This document shows, in pieces, positions 16,163 to 26,200 of a stretch of 64,000 nt of DNA. Positions within the stretch are counted from its first letter, which is position 1. Each line of letters starts with the position of its first letter. Position numbers and translations under genes: made by a program. The notes under the pieces are model-generated. The model did not search any database and was not told the origin of the DNA. It was given only the letters and a program-made list of their open reading frames with translations. Origin of the DNA: JAJFUE01 sp039683515 (GTDB lineage Bacteria; Sumerlaeota; Sumerlaeia; MVZB01); NCBI GenBank assembly GCA_039683515.1, contig JBDKRG010000036.1, positions 1-64,000 on the forward strand. The letters run 5' to 3'.

Positions 16163-17572
16163 TCACCGCGGCTTTTTCTTCACCCTTACGCAAATATCTC
16201 CCGCGCTCGTTGCTCCGTTGGTCGGATCGAAAGTGACCGCGCCGCGCTGGTCCACCCCGTCCGGGCCGAGGCTGTAGATGAGCGTTGATTCGGGTTCGGA
16301 GATTGTCTTGAGGGGTTGGTTGTTGAACGGGTCCGTCCCGCCGCCGGAGCCGCCCGCGATCAGGTCCAGCCCCGCGACGTCCAGGTTCAGCAGCGCCGCG
16401 TTCGCGTTGGCCCGAACCTGCACATCATTGAAATTCGGGAAGCGAATCAAATGAAACATATCGACCGAGCCTACTTCAGGGGTGTCGAGCCGGTTGTTGT
16501 CCACATGATCGAAAACCGTCTCAAACGACGAGTCGAGCCGTTGAACCATGTTCGATCCGTCGGCTTTGAATGCCAGGATGATGCCTGTCCCGGCTGCCAG
16601 TGACCCGATCGTGCGGATTTGGGCCTTGCGCAGCTGGCCGGCGATGTAATCCCCCAAGCCCTGGCTTTCCTTGAGATCAGGGAGCGCCATCCTCATGGTT
16701 TGTCCGATTGGACCAGTCACGATCTGCAACATCTGGCTGCGTTGCGATTGGTATTCGCCTTCGATGCTTCGCCTGAGATGGACGGCGGTGAGCGCCTGGC
16801 TCGGAAGCGAATCGCGCAGGCGGCGGGCGGCCTCCGGCGACAGCTTGCCATCGCGCAACCAGCTTGCCAGTTGCTTGTCGGGAGTGGACTGCATGGAGGT
16901 GGCGACGAGGTAGCCGATCAGGAACGGCTCGCGGACGAGATTCGAGATTGGGTAGACCGCCATCAGCGCTTCGGTCGCGCCCCGCTCATCGCCCGAATCC
17001 AAACGGCGGGTCGCCTCAGCCGTGAGGATCTTGGCAAACACCTGGTGCTGAAGAAAATTGGGCACGGGCATCCTGAGTCTCTCGAAGGGATCGATGTTCA
17101 CGATCTCTTCATAGGTCATGATCGGTCCGCCGCCGAGCTTGGCCAGCTCCAGCAGGTCATTGATCATGCCCTGGTTGTTCTTGAGCCACTGGATCTGCTC
17201 GCCGGTCAGGGGCTGGCCGTCCTTCCACTGCATCATTGGACTCTTGTCCCAGCCCGAATCGCCCAGTTTCTTATAGATTCTCGCATATTCGGGGTTTGGG
17301 TGCGCGGCCAGCACGTCCTCGAATGTGGTTGGCGGTTGAGTCGATGCAAGCGTCCCGGTCGTCGACCGGTCCGCGCGCGCGTTGGATGATTTGATCATCC
17401 CCGGCGGCGGCTGCATCTGGTCGGGGCGGACGCCGTTGACCTGGATCATGATGATGAGGATCAAAAAGATCAGCGCCGGCGGGACGATGAAAATGCCAAT
17501 GAGAATCCAGAGGATTTTGCGCCAGCGGCTTCGCGGCCGCGCGGGTTCACTCGTCTTTTCGCTCATGGTCAT
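16163..17572 (-). CDS. Membrane-anchored paralogue C of a four-gene array
   Basis: 469 residues. Short basic N-terminus, anchor at about 20-44, then 'VNGVRPDQMQPPPGM'. Contains 'IQWLKNNQGMINDLLELA' and ends with 'DPFNNQPLKTI', 'LIYSLGPDGVDQRG' and SAGDICVRVKKK, where the usual Trp of the tail is replaced by Cys. Two start ATGs lie six bases apart; the second (17566) has the better distance from AAGG. It begins four bases after the stop of D, so the genes are co-transcribed. Function unknown. Confidence 0.82.
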   Translation of the reverse strand: MTMSEKTSEPARPRSRWRKILWILIGIFIVPPALIFLILIIMIQVNGVRPDQMQPPPGMIKSSNARADRSTTGTLASTQPPTTFEDVLAAHPNPEYARIYKKLGDSGWDKSPMMQWKDGQPLTGEQIQWLKNNQGMINDLLELAKLGGGPIMTYEEIVNIDPFERLRMPVPNFLQHQVFAKILTAEATRRLDSGDERGATEALMAVYPISNLVREPFLIGYLVATSMQSTPDKQLASWLRDGKLSPEAARRLRDSLPSQALTAVHLRRSIEGEYQSQRSQMLQIVTGPIGQTMRMALPDLKESQGLGDYIAGQLRKAQIRTIGSLAAGTGIILAFKADGSNMVQRLDSSFETVFDHVDNNRLDTPEVGSVDMFHLIRFPNFNDVQVRANANAALLNLDVAGLDLIAGGSGGGTDPFNNQPLKTISEPESTLIYSLGPDGVDQRGAVTFDPTNGATSAGDICVRVKKKPR

Positions 17573-17575
17573 GCC

Positions 17576-18961
17576 TTATCTCTTTTTTACGCGGATCCAG
17601 ATATCGCCCGCGCTCATGGTTCCGTTGGTGGGGTCGTAGGTGATCTCGGCGCGTTGGTCCTGGCGGTCCGGCCCGACGCTGTAGATCAATGTCGCGTCGG
17701 CCTCCTGAACCGTTTTGAGCGGCTGTTCGATGAACCGGTCTTGTTGCTCGACCGTTGGCTGGCCGGCCAGGAGATTGAGCCCGGCGATGTCAAGTTCGAG
17801 CACGGCGAGGCTTGCATTGGTACGCGTCTGCGCCTCCATGAAGTTCGGTATCGGATCAAACCAGTTGCGGCGCGTGAGCGAGTTCGGATCGACGATTTCG
17901 TTTCTGTCCATGGCATCAAACATCTTCTGGTAATTCGAATCGAAATTCTCGAGCGTCTGCGATGCGTCCGCCTTGAGCACGATCCCCATGGCCGTGCTGT
18001 GGGCCAGTTCTCTGGCGGTTGTGATCGGATGCGTTGTCAATCCGCGGTATAAATACGGCAGGAAGCTTTCGTTCGTGTTCCCCTGCATGCTCATTTGCAC
18101 GATCCGGCCGAGCGAACCCTGCATCATCAACGTCATGACCCCGCGGGTATTGTAATATTCAAGCTCCATCGCGCGCCGGTAATTGTTGAGATCGATCGGG
18201 TTGGTCGCAAGCTGCCCGCCCAGGCTGCGCGCCGTCGACGGCGAAAGCTCGCCCGACTCGAGCCATCGCGAAACTTCGCGGGCGGCGACTTGCTGCATGG
18301 CGATCCCGATCAAGTGGCTGATGAGGAAAGGTTCGCTCGTCGATCTGGCGATCGGGCCAATGGCAAGGAGCGCCTCGGCCGCGCCGGCCTGGTCGCCCGC
18401 GGCGAACCGGCGCATCGCCTCGGCCGACAAAATCCGGCCGAACGTCTGGATCTCGAGGTAGTTCGGCATCGGCCATCTGAACGCATCCCATGGATCGAGC
18501 GTCATCATTTGCTCGACCGTCATGAGCGGGTAACCGCCCGCCTTGGCCAACCGGAGAAGGTCGTCGATCAGGCCGCGGTGATTGATCAGCCACTGCGCCT
18601 GCTCCGGGGTGAGCGGCTCGCCGCGCCACCTGTCGAATCCGCCCTTTTGCCATTTCTTGTATATTTCCTGGGTCATCAGTTTGGTGTAGAGCTCGGCGTA
18701 TTCCTTGTTCGGGCTGGCGGCGATGAGGGCCTCGAAATTGGCGGGGGGCTTGGCCGGCATCCAGCCGAGCGTGCCGGTCGTCTGATGGTCGCCGGGGGTC
18801 GCCGCGGCCGTCTTGATGAGCCCTCGGGGCGGCTGCGCCTGGTCGGGGCGGATGGCGTTGACCCTGAAGACGATGCTCAGGATGATCATCACGGCGATCG
18901 GCACGCCGACAAAGACGCCCAAGCCGACCCACAGGCACCTGCGCCAGATATTTCTGCCCAT
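17576..18961 (-). CDS. Membrane-anchored paralogue D, first gene of the array
   Basis: 461 residues from MGRNIWRRC, chosen because AAGGAG lies eight bases upstream; the longer open frame to 19063 is repeat-flanking sequence. Anchor at about 10-32, then 'VNAIRPDQAQPPRG', the shared 'WLINHRGLIDDLLRLA' helix, and the tail 'LIYSVGPDRQDQRAEITYDP' with SAGDIWIRVKKR. First in transcription order (D-C-B-A). The upstream region 18962-19591 carries R2, palindromic repeats and no clear promoter that I can read. Function unknown. Confidence 0.82.
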   Translation of the reverse strand: MGRNIWRRCLWVGLGVFVGVPIAVMIILSIVFRVNAIRPDQAQPPRGLIKTAAATPGDHQTTGTLGWMPAKPPANFEALIAASPNKEYAELYTKLMTQEIYKKWQKGGFDRWRGEPLTPEQAQWLINHRGLIDDLLRLAKAGGYPLMTVEQMMTLDPWDAFRWPMPNYLEIQTFGRILSAEAMRRFAAGDQAGAAEALLAIGPIARSTSEPFLISHLIGIAMQQVAAREVSRWLESGELSPSTARSLGGQLATNPIDLNNYRRAMELEYYNTRGVMTLMMQGSLGRIVQMSMQGNTNESFLPYLYRGLTTHPITTARELAHSTAMGIVLKADASQTLENFDSNYQKMFDAMDRNEIVDPNSLTRRNWFDPIPNFMEAQTRTNASLAVLELDIAGLNLLAGQPTVEQQDRFIEQPLKTVQEADATLIYSVGPDRQDQRAEITYDPTNGTMSAGDIWIRVKKR

Positions 18962-19123
18962 CGTCCGCTCCTTGTCGATTCCATCCGATACACCAGACGC
19001 GCGACAGGCGAAAAAGTTTTTTCGGCCGTCGACGGCGACCGGGGCAGGGGCGATGCGTATCAAATCAAAACGAGCTGTGTCGCCCTGCCGGGGCTCGGAT
19101 CTGATATGGGGATCGCTGACCCA

Positions 19124-19225
19124 GGGCTGACGCCCTGGGCTAACTTATTTCGCCCCTGCCGGGGCTGGGTGCGCATCGATCCGGTATTGGCAGCCATTGC
19201 CGGAAAACTTGTGTTACTCACTCTA
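19124..19225 (-). repeat. Dispersed repeat R2, copy 2 (inverted)
   Basis: Reverse complement of 4941-5042, including the TAGAGTGAGT edge and the CCCCGGCAGGGG core. The two copies lie 14 kb apart in opposite orientation. Confidence 0.8.
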
Positions 19226-19254
19226 TTACTACTCTGCCACTCCGTACGATCGGC

Positions 19255-19475
19255 TTTCTGTTTGCGCTGAAGGCGCAGGATAAAATAGCCTGGGGCGAAG
19301 CGAAGCGCAGCCCCAGGTCACGAACCGCACCCAACCGGAGCTCTGAAAGCGCGAGAGAAATCGGCTTCTTCCGCGCCTTCAGCGCTCCAATGATATGGCG
19401 TCTTTTACCTGGGGCTACGCTTCGCTCCGCCCCAGGCTATATTCTTTCGCGCTTTCAGCGCTTGGGATCGCTTGC
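19255..19475. repeat. Palindromic repeat block R3
   Basis: Two divergent half-units carry a CCTGGGG...CTTCGCT...CCCCAGG stem flanked by GCGCTGAAGGCGC and GCGCTTTCAGCGC words. A related block occurs at 56770-56930. Noncoding; it fills much of the spacer between paralogue D and tRNA-Thr. Confidence 0.65.
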
Positions 19476-19522
19476 ATCCCAAAACATACGACCTATGGCA
19501 GAGTAGTAATATAAAAGAAAAT

Positions 19523-19547
19523 GCCGGTTTCGGCGAAACCGGCCTAC
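19523..19547 (-). repeat. GTAG-headed palindrome, with a second hairpin beside it
   Basis: On the minus strand GTAG is followed by GCCGGTTTCGCCGAAACCGGC, the same stem as at 41961-41981. Next to it (19553-19580) is a CCGCTTGTCC...GGACAAGCGG hairpin. Both lie downstream of the minus-strand tRNA-Thr and may end its transcript. Confidence 0.65.
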
Positions 19548-19591
19548 GAAAAAGCCGCTTGTCCCGAAGGACAAGCGGCCTGAAACTACGC

Positions 19592-19667
<76 letters not shown>

Positions 19668-19855
19668 CCCGTAGCCCCACCATCTTGAACAGATCGATCC
19701 CGTTTTTCAAGTCTCAAATGACTCGAAATTTCGTCGCAGAGAGCGCAGAGATAGGCAAAGATGCTGAGAAGATTGATTCGGTTATTCGGCTTTTTGCGCG
19801 GCGGGACATAGACTGACACGGACAGGCACGGACGGGCATTCGCGCCGATCACCGC

Positions 19856-20662
19856 CTATTTATGGGGTCGTTTCCGTTGAGTCTGCCTTTGCCGGTTCGG
19901 CGGTTCGCGCTTCTCGCGCCGCGGCGGCTCGATTTCTTTCTTTTCCAGGCCGACGGATACCCTCAGCCGGCTGATTTCGGCGGGGGCGAGCGGGCGGGTC
20001 TTGCCGCGGGCCAGGCCGGCCAGCGTCAGCTCGCCGACGGCCGCGCGGTTGAGGTTGACGACCGCGTGGCCGATCGCCTCGCACATCCGGCGCACGATCC
20101 GCTTGCGACCCTCGGCCATGACGATCCGCAGCGTGGTGAGGCCGCCGCCCGAGCCGATGATCTCGATCGAGACCGGCTTGGCCGGGCCGTCCTCGAGCTC
20201 GACCCCCCGGCGCAACTGCTCCAGCGCGCCCGGGCTGATCCGGCCGTCGACGTCGACCTCGTAGATTTTCTGGCAGCCGTAGCGCGGGTGGGTGAGGCGG
20301 AACGCCAGGTCGCCGTCGTTGGTGAAGATCAACAGCCCCGTCGAGTCGCGGTCGAGCCGGCCGACGGATTGAACCGAGGGGTGCGTCCCCGCCGGCAACA
20401 GGTCCCACGCCCGGCGGTGATGATGCGTCCCGCCGCGCGTGACGTCGTAGCCGCGCGGCTTGTTGAGCATGATGTAAACGTGAGTCTGGGGAGGCTTGAC
20501 GGGGCGGCCGTTGACCTCGACCCGGTCGTTCGCCTCGTCGACGGCGCGGCCGGGATGATCGACCGGCTTGCCGTTGATGGTGACGGCGCCGGCGGCGACG
20601 AGCGACTCAACGGCCCGGCGAGAGCCGAATCCCGCCTGGGCCAGGTAACGGTTCAGCCTCAT
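19856..20662 (-). CDS. rluB: 23S rRNA pseudouridine synthase (RluB/RsuA family)
   Basis: A 268-residue enzyme. The N-terminal S4 RNA-binding domain (MRLNRYLAQAGFGSRRAVE, to about residue 55) is followed by the pseudouridine synthase domain with the catalytic Asp104 in 'SVGRLDRDSTGLLIFTND'. 'KIYEVDVDG', 'VMAEGRKRIVRRM' and the basic C-terminal tail also fit. It isomerises a uridine in 23S rRNA; RluB versus RsuA specificity is assigned from the usual scpB-rluB linkage. The ATG overlaps the scpB stop by four bases, a common arrangement. Confidence 0.9.
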   Translation of the reverse strand: MRLNRYLAQAGFGSRRAVESLVAAGAVTINGKPVDHPGRAVDEANDRVEVNGRPVKPPQTHVYIMLNKPRGYDVTRGGTHHHRRAWDLLPAGTHPSVQSVGRLDRDSTGLLIFTNDGDLAFRLTHPRYGCQKIYEVDVDGRISPGALEQLRRGVELEDGPAKPVSIEIIGSGGGLTTLRIVMAEGRKRIVRRMCEAIGHAVVNLNRAAVGELTLAGLARGKTRPLAPAEISRLRVSVGLEKKEIEPPRREKREPPNRQRQTQRKRPHK

Positions 20663-21795
20663 CGATCCGGCCGATCCTCGTCCTCGTCTTCGTCTTCATC
20701 AAGATCGTCGTCGTCGTCCTCGTCCTCGTCAAAATCCTCGTCGTCCTCGAGGTCTTCCTCGTCGAGGTCGTCTTCGTCGCCCAGGTCGTCGATCTCCTCG
20801 TCGTCGAGTTCCTCTTCGTCGTCCAGGTCGTCCTCGTCGTCGTAGGCTTCGTCGTCCTCGCCGTCCTCGATCATGTCGTCGTCCTGGTCGTCAAACGGCT
20901 CGTCGTCCTCGATCGGGTCCTGGTCCATCGGCTCTTTCATGGCGGACGTCTCCGTCGCGGCTTGGTCCGGCTCCGCGGGGGCGGAATCGGCCTCGGGCGG
21001 CGCCGGTAGGGCCGGCGCGGCCGCAGTCTCGGTCGTTTCCTGCTCGGGGGCGGCTTCGGCCTGCTCGGCCAGGCGCCGCTTGAGCTCGGCGATCGGGGGG
21101 AGTTCGGCCAGGGTCTTGAGGCCGAACGACTGCAGGAACGCCTCGCTCGTGCCGTACATGGCCGGCCGCCCGAGCACGTCCTTGCGGCCGACGATCTCGA
21201 CAAGGCCCATGTCCATGAGGTTGCGCAGCATGCCGCTGGACTCGACGCCGCGGACGGCCTCGATCTCGGCGCGGATGATCGGCTGGCGGTAGGCGACGAT
21301 GGCGAGCGTCTCGAGGGCGGCCGGGGAGAGCGCCGGCCGGCGCTTGCGGCCGCGCAGGCGCAGGACCAGGTCGGCGTAGACCTCGCGCGTGGCCATCTGG
21401 TAGCCGCCGGCGGTCTCGACGATCTGCATGCCGCGGCCCTCGGCGTCGTATTGGGCCTGGAGCTGGCCGATGATCGTCTGGATCAGCTTGAGGTCGCCGA
21501 TGCCGAGGACGCGGCCGATCTTGCGCGGGGCCAGCGGCTCGGGGGAGGCGAACAGCAGCGCCTCGATGCCGGCCTGGACGCCGGCCGGGGTGGTCAGCAG
21601 CCGCGCCAGCTCGGCGTCGAGGATCTCGGCCGAAGGCTCCTCGAGCTCGCCGGAGGACTCCAGCGGGGTGTCGGCGTCGGGCCGGGGGGGCTCGGCGGCC
21701 TCGATCGGCATGATCTCGGCGGAGGCTTCGCCGGTCGGCTCGCCGGCCGCCGGATCGATCTGCTCGTCAGTCGGTGTGGAAGGGGTCTCGGTCAT
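20659..21795 (-). CDS. scpB: Segregation and condensation protein B with a long acidic tail
   Basis: A 378-residue protein. The ScpB winged-helix core runs from about residue 50 to 215: 'IEALLFASPEPLAPRKIGRVLG', 'ALSPAALETLAIVAYRQPI' and 'GRPAMYGTSEAFLQSFGL' are diagnostic. ScpB binds ScpA and SMC to form the condensin that organises chromosomes. The start at 21795 (MTETPSTPTDEQ) gives a short acidic N-terminus. After an Ala/Pro-rich linker the last 100 residues or so are almost entirely Asp and Glu, which ordinary ScpB proteins lack. scpA is not in the window. Coupled to rluB by a 4-base overlap. Confidence 0.92.
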   Translation of the reverse strand: MTETPSTPTDEQIDPAAGEPTGEASAEIMPIEAAEPPRPDADTPLESSGELEEPSAEILDAELARLLTTPAGVQAGIEALLFASPEPLAPRKIGRVLGIGDLKLIQTIIGQLQAQYDAEGRGMQIVETAGGYQMATREVYADLVLRLRGRKRRPALSPAALETLAIVAYRQPIIRAEIEAVRGVESSGMLRNLMDMGLVEIVGRKDVLGRPAMYGTSEAFLQSFGLKTLAELPPIAELKRRLAEQAEAAPEQETTETAAAPALPAPPEADSAPAEPDQAATETSAMKEPMDQDPIEDDEPFDDQDDDMIEDGEDDEAYDDEDDLDDEEELDDEEIDDLGDEDDLDEEDLEDDEDFDEDEDDDDDLDEDEDEDEDRPDR

Positions 21796-22189
21796 CAGTC
21801 CATCGGTGCCCCGCCGCGCAGGGCGCGGAAATTGAACAACCTGCGTGTGCACTACGCTTACGGCAGCCCTCATTATCCAGAAGGCGCACCGATTGCCAAC
21901 CGAAAACATGAGCGGGGGGCCATTTTCGTAAGCGGGGCCGGTCATGGGGGGCGGAGCCGGGCGTGGACCGGGGCGATTCAAACGACTGAATGATCATGAT
22001 CTAAACGATTTTTCATCTTTTTGAGCGGACAGTTTTGGTTGGCGCGGTGGGGAAACTGAAATACACTCTGAGCGCTCGGCGCGCGGCAAATGATTATATG
22101 GCGATCTAGACATCATGATATTGGCCGAGCACCGGATTCCGGCAGGCGGGAGTCGGCGCGGCGTCCCCTGGCGGTCAATAAACTATGAC

Positions 22190-22217
22190 TTGACAGTCTT
22201 GTAGGCGTTTCTATGAT
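22190..22217 (+). promoter_or_regulatory. Sigma-70-like promoter for the secreted-protein operon
   Basis: TTGACA at 22190-22195 and TATGAT at 22212-22217, 16 bases apart, lie in a fairly AT-rich stretch upstream of the small secreted protein (start 22361). That leaves a 5' leader of about 135 bases. No start-overlapping operator is evident. Confidence 0.65.
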
Positions 22218-22360
22218 AGGGGGTCAACGTGAGGTCCGCCGGGTTCTCATCAATATTCTGTGAAACGGACGATACGGGCAGGGTTTTGGTCAGGTCGGCA
22301 GCTTCAAGGCCATCTAACCCCAAACAGTTTCAAAGGCGTCTTGATCAGGGAGGTTGTTAC

Positions 22361-23182
22361 ATGTTCCGGGCTCAACGCACGATTGTGCGCCTGGCCATAT
22401 GCTTGGGTGCCGTGATCTGTGTTCTGGCACCTGCCGGCGTCCAGGCCCAGATGATGAAGAAGCTCAATCTCGATCAGCTGGTCGAAAAGTCGGACAACAT
22501 CTTCACGGCCACGTGCACGGAGAAGGAAGTTGTCTGGCAAAACGGCGCGGTCGTGACCAAGTACAAGCTCAAGGTCAACGAGAACTGGAAGGGGACGGCG
22601 AGCGCCTCCAAGAACGGCGAGATCGAGATGGAGGAAGTCGGCGGCGTGCTGCCCGGTTCCGGCGGCATGACGCAGTTCCTGCCGGGGATGGCCAACATGA
22701 GCAAGCAGGAAGAGGTTCTGCTGTTCACGGCCAAGCCGACGTATAACCCCCAGGTTTCGGCCGTCAACAAGTCGCCCCAGAAGATTTCCGCGAAGAGTCT
22801 GCGGATCGTCGGGGCGAGCCAGGGCCGGTTCACGATCGTGCGCCATCCCGAGACCGGCAAGCGCCTCGTGAGCCGCGTCGGCGTCGAGCCGTATCCGGGC
22901 TCGATCAAGACGCCGTTGCTGAACCGGATTTCGAAGCTGGAGCAGGCCGAGTCCAGCGCGGCGGCCAAGGCGGCGCTGGGCGGGAGTCAGACGGACATGG
23001 GCCAGGTCGCCGAGCGCAAGAAGCTGTCGGCGAAGGTCGACCAGCTCGCCAAGGCGTCCAAGACCAACGCCGTCAGCGGCGAGGCGCTCGACCCGTCGAA
23101 CGAAGTCATCCCCTTCGAGGCGCTGGACGGGCTCAAGGCCCGCGTCGCCGAGAAAATGGAAAAGCAGGGCGTCAAGAACTGA
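22361..23182 (+). CDS. Small secreted protein of unknown function
   Basis: A 273-residue protein with a signal peptide (to about residue 31, '...APAGVQAQ'). The next stretch, 'LDQLVEKSDNIFTATCTEKEVVWQNGAVVTKY', resembles secreted proteins in which a beta domain describes 'export then KG' segments ('VNENWKG'). The C-terminal third is helical, Lys/Ala-rich. The start at 22361 has GGGAGG ten bases upstream, whereas the frame opens at 22229. It is 62 bases upstream of the giant FG-GAP protein gene and likely in the same transcript. No catalytic motif is seen. Confidence 0.82.
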   Translation: MFRAQRTIVRLAICLGAVICVLAPAGVQAQMMKKLNLDQLVEKSDNIFTATCTEKEVVWQNGAVVTKYKLKVNENWKGTASASKNGEIEMEEVGGVLPGSGGMTQFLPGMANMSKQEEVLLFTAKPTYNPQVSAVNKSPQKISAKSLRIVGASQGRFTIVRHPETGKRLVSRVGVEPYPGSIKTPLLNRISKLEQAESSAAAKAALGGSQTDMGQVAERKKLSAKVDQLAKASKTNAVSGEALDPSNEVIPFEALDGLKARVAEKMEKQGVKN

Positions 23183-23244
23183 CGGGTGAGGCAACCGGTT
23201 TTTGAATTTTCGGTTTACCTTGTTGATCAAAGGTTGGGAACAGG

Positions 23245-26200
23245 ATGAAAGTTAAAGCCGTCTCCACGATTTGCCGCCGCATCGTGCTGCCGATGATCCT
23301 CATGCTTCTGGCGCTGCCGGTGCGTGCCGGCGGCCCCCTCAGCGTGCCGATCCTCGTCGAGAACGATCCGTCGACGACGGCGGACAACCAGATGAAGCCG
23401 GTCACGCTTCACTGGAACGAGGTCATGGACCCGCCCCACTTCTATTACCAGGCCTACCAGCCGGGCGACATCATCATCCTGCCGGGCGTCACCATCCCCA
23501 AGGAGAGCCAGCGCCCGACGCGCATCGAGACCCTGCGCGCCATGAACGCGGCCCTCAAGACGTGGAACGACGCCAAGTTCTCCAACTTCAGGTTCTACGA
23601 CCAGGTCATCTCGGCCATCTATGCCCCGTCCATCCCGTTCACGAACCCCCCGGTCTACCCGTACGGCATCGCCCTTGACGGCTACAACATGATCTCGTTC
23701 ATCGACGAGTCGCCGTTCACGTCCGACGACGTCGTTTGCGTGCCGATTATGAGCTACTTCAACCAGGACTACGATCCGAGCAAGCTGATCGGCCAGTACG
23801 GCGTCCCGATCGAATACCTGAGCGGCATGGTCTACGGCACCGACGTTGTGGTCCTCGTCTACGACTTCAACGGCGACGGCATCGTCGACCTGTGGCTTCC
23901 CTACACCAAGTACAAAGCCGGCGAATTCATCGAGGTGGACCTGGCCGTCCACCCCGGCAACACCCAGTGGCTGCGCTCGTGGCCGGAGCGGTATTCGGAC
24001 GTCCCGGACGGCGACAAGATCGACGTCATCGGCAGCCTCGACATCCAGATGATCATGACGCACCTGTTCGGGTACGCCACCGGCCTTGGCGAGTCCACGC
24101 TGGCCGGCGCGGTCATGAACCGGTATTTCGAGTCGCAGGCGAGCCAGTACCCGACCGACCCGTATCAGAAGCGCATCCTCGCGTTCGACGACGAGATGAA
24201 CGCCGGCATCGTGCACGGCAGCTTCCCGTCGACGACCGCCTCCATCGGCGGCCAGATTCTCGAGGGCGCCCTCCTGGACGCCAGCACCGACAACGACGAA
24301 GGCCTCGACCTCTTCGTGGCGCAGGCGACCGTGTTCCTGTGCGTCCGTCCCGAGACGCTGGCCCAGTCGAACTGGCTCAATTGCGGCCGCACGATTACCC
24401 CGAATTACCCCGACCCCGATAACGTCAGTTCCACCCCGATGATCCCGGATGCCAACCAGGGCATCTACCGGATGATCGCCGAGGTGCTCAGCGGCAGCGA
24501 GTTGATGATGCCGGTCGGCCCCGGCGACGACATCTTCTCGTGGATCACCGCCGAGGGCGACCAGTTCGGCGGCGACACCGTCCAGCCCGGCGGCAACCCC
24601 GTCTACGAGGATGGCACGTTCTTCACCGACGCCGGGACCCTGATCGAGGACGGCATCTACTCGTCCGACTACAAGTTCCCGGGCCTGGTTCCCACCGACG
24701 ATATCGGCACGACGATTTCCTACGCGGTCATGCTCGGCATCGTCCAGTCGGTCGCCGCCTCGGGCGATACCGGCGGCGGCGACACCCAGACCGAGGTTCT
24801 GATCAACCCCGTCCAGGTGCTGTTCACGGAAGCCTATGACCCCGAGTTCTACGGCGGCACGACGACCCAGCTGTCGCTCGGCACCGGCATCGCCGTCGAC
24901 GAGAACGTCCTGCAGGACGATTTCTTCGAGAACGAATACGTCACGGCCGAGGTCGACGTCAGCGGCCGCATCGCCGCCGCGATCAACGACGGCCCGTCGT
25001 TCCTGTCCGGCTTCAACATCGGCCCCCGCTCCTACGTGATCCTCAACACCTCCAAGGGGACGTATACCAACCGCGAAGGGGCGATCGGCACGACGAACGA
25101 GGCCATGGTCATCGACGACGCGGCCAACACCGCCAACGGCTCGTGGCTGCGCGCCAGCGACTTCAGCCTGCGCCAGCAGGTCAGCATTTCCCAGAACGGC
25201 GGCGTCTCCGGCATTCCCTCGGGCCTGCAGGTCTCGTACACGCTGAGCAACAACGGCCTCACGACGTCCACCTACACGCTGCGCCAGGTCCTGGACACCG
25301 TCCAGTTCGGCCTGGAGAACCCGCTGTACGTCGTCGACTCGGCCCCGTATTACCATGAGCACACCTGGACGGGCTCCGACATCCCGACCGAGCTCCGCTA
25401 CCAGACGTCGCTCAAGAACCCGAGTTTCAGCAGCTACATCACGCTGCGCGGCACGAACCTCTACACCCCGGACGAGGTCACGATCGCCAAGCTCACCAAC
25501 CTGACCAAGACCTTCGCCAAGGACGGCGCCCTCATCGGCGGCCCGGGCTCGTCGGGCGACTCCGGCGTGGCGCTCGTCTGGAAAAACATCGTCCTGGCCC
25601 CCGGCGAAACCCGCCGCTGTTCCTACATCATCGGTTTCTTCCAGCCGGGCTCCGTCGAGGACGGCTATGCCGAAGCCACCTACGACTCCGAGGGCAACCT
25701 CATCGACGGCAATGACGACCCGCAACATATCCAGACGATCGAGCTGAGCTGGGGCGAAAACCTCGACAACATCAACATCCTGACCAACACCGGCACCGTT
25801 TCCGAGACCGGCACGACAGGCGGCGACGACACGACGATCCCGCCGTCGGACAGCGACATTTACCCCGGCAACGACCTGTCGTTCACGCTTGCGGGCGCGG
25901 CGTTCCCCGACACCGACTACATCAGCATGAGCGGCGTCGTCGGCGACATCGACAACGACGGCGACCTGGACGTCGTGACCGCCGGCTACGGCGGCGGCGT
26001 GGACCCCGTCGCCGGCCGTCTCAACCGCATCTACGTGAACGAGCAGAAGATCGAGACAGACGGCTCGGTCACCTTCTACTTCCGCGACGTGACGTTCGGC
26101 AGCGACGGCCGGGTCGGCACGATCGACGACCGCCTCAAGTCGATGACGCAGGTCGACGGCAAGGATTACCCCGTCGCCGCCCCGAGCGACACCTCGGTCG

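Noticed and set aside
13334..18961. Type II secretion major pseudopilins for the four-paralogue array
   Set aside because: The C-terminal motif is similar, but the proteins are about three times too long and lack a prepilin peptidase cleavage site before the anchor.
20660..20935. A Ser-rich plus-strand repeat protein opposite the scpB tail
   Set aside because: It is the complement of GAC/GAG codons of the acidic tail; no start signal or domain.
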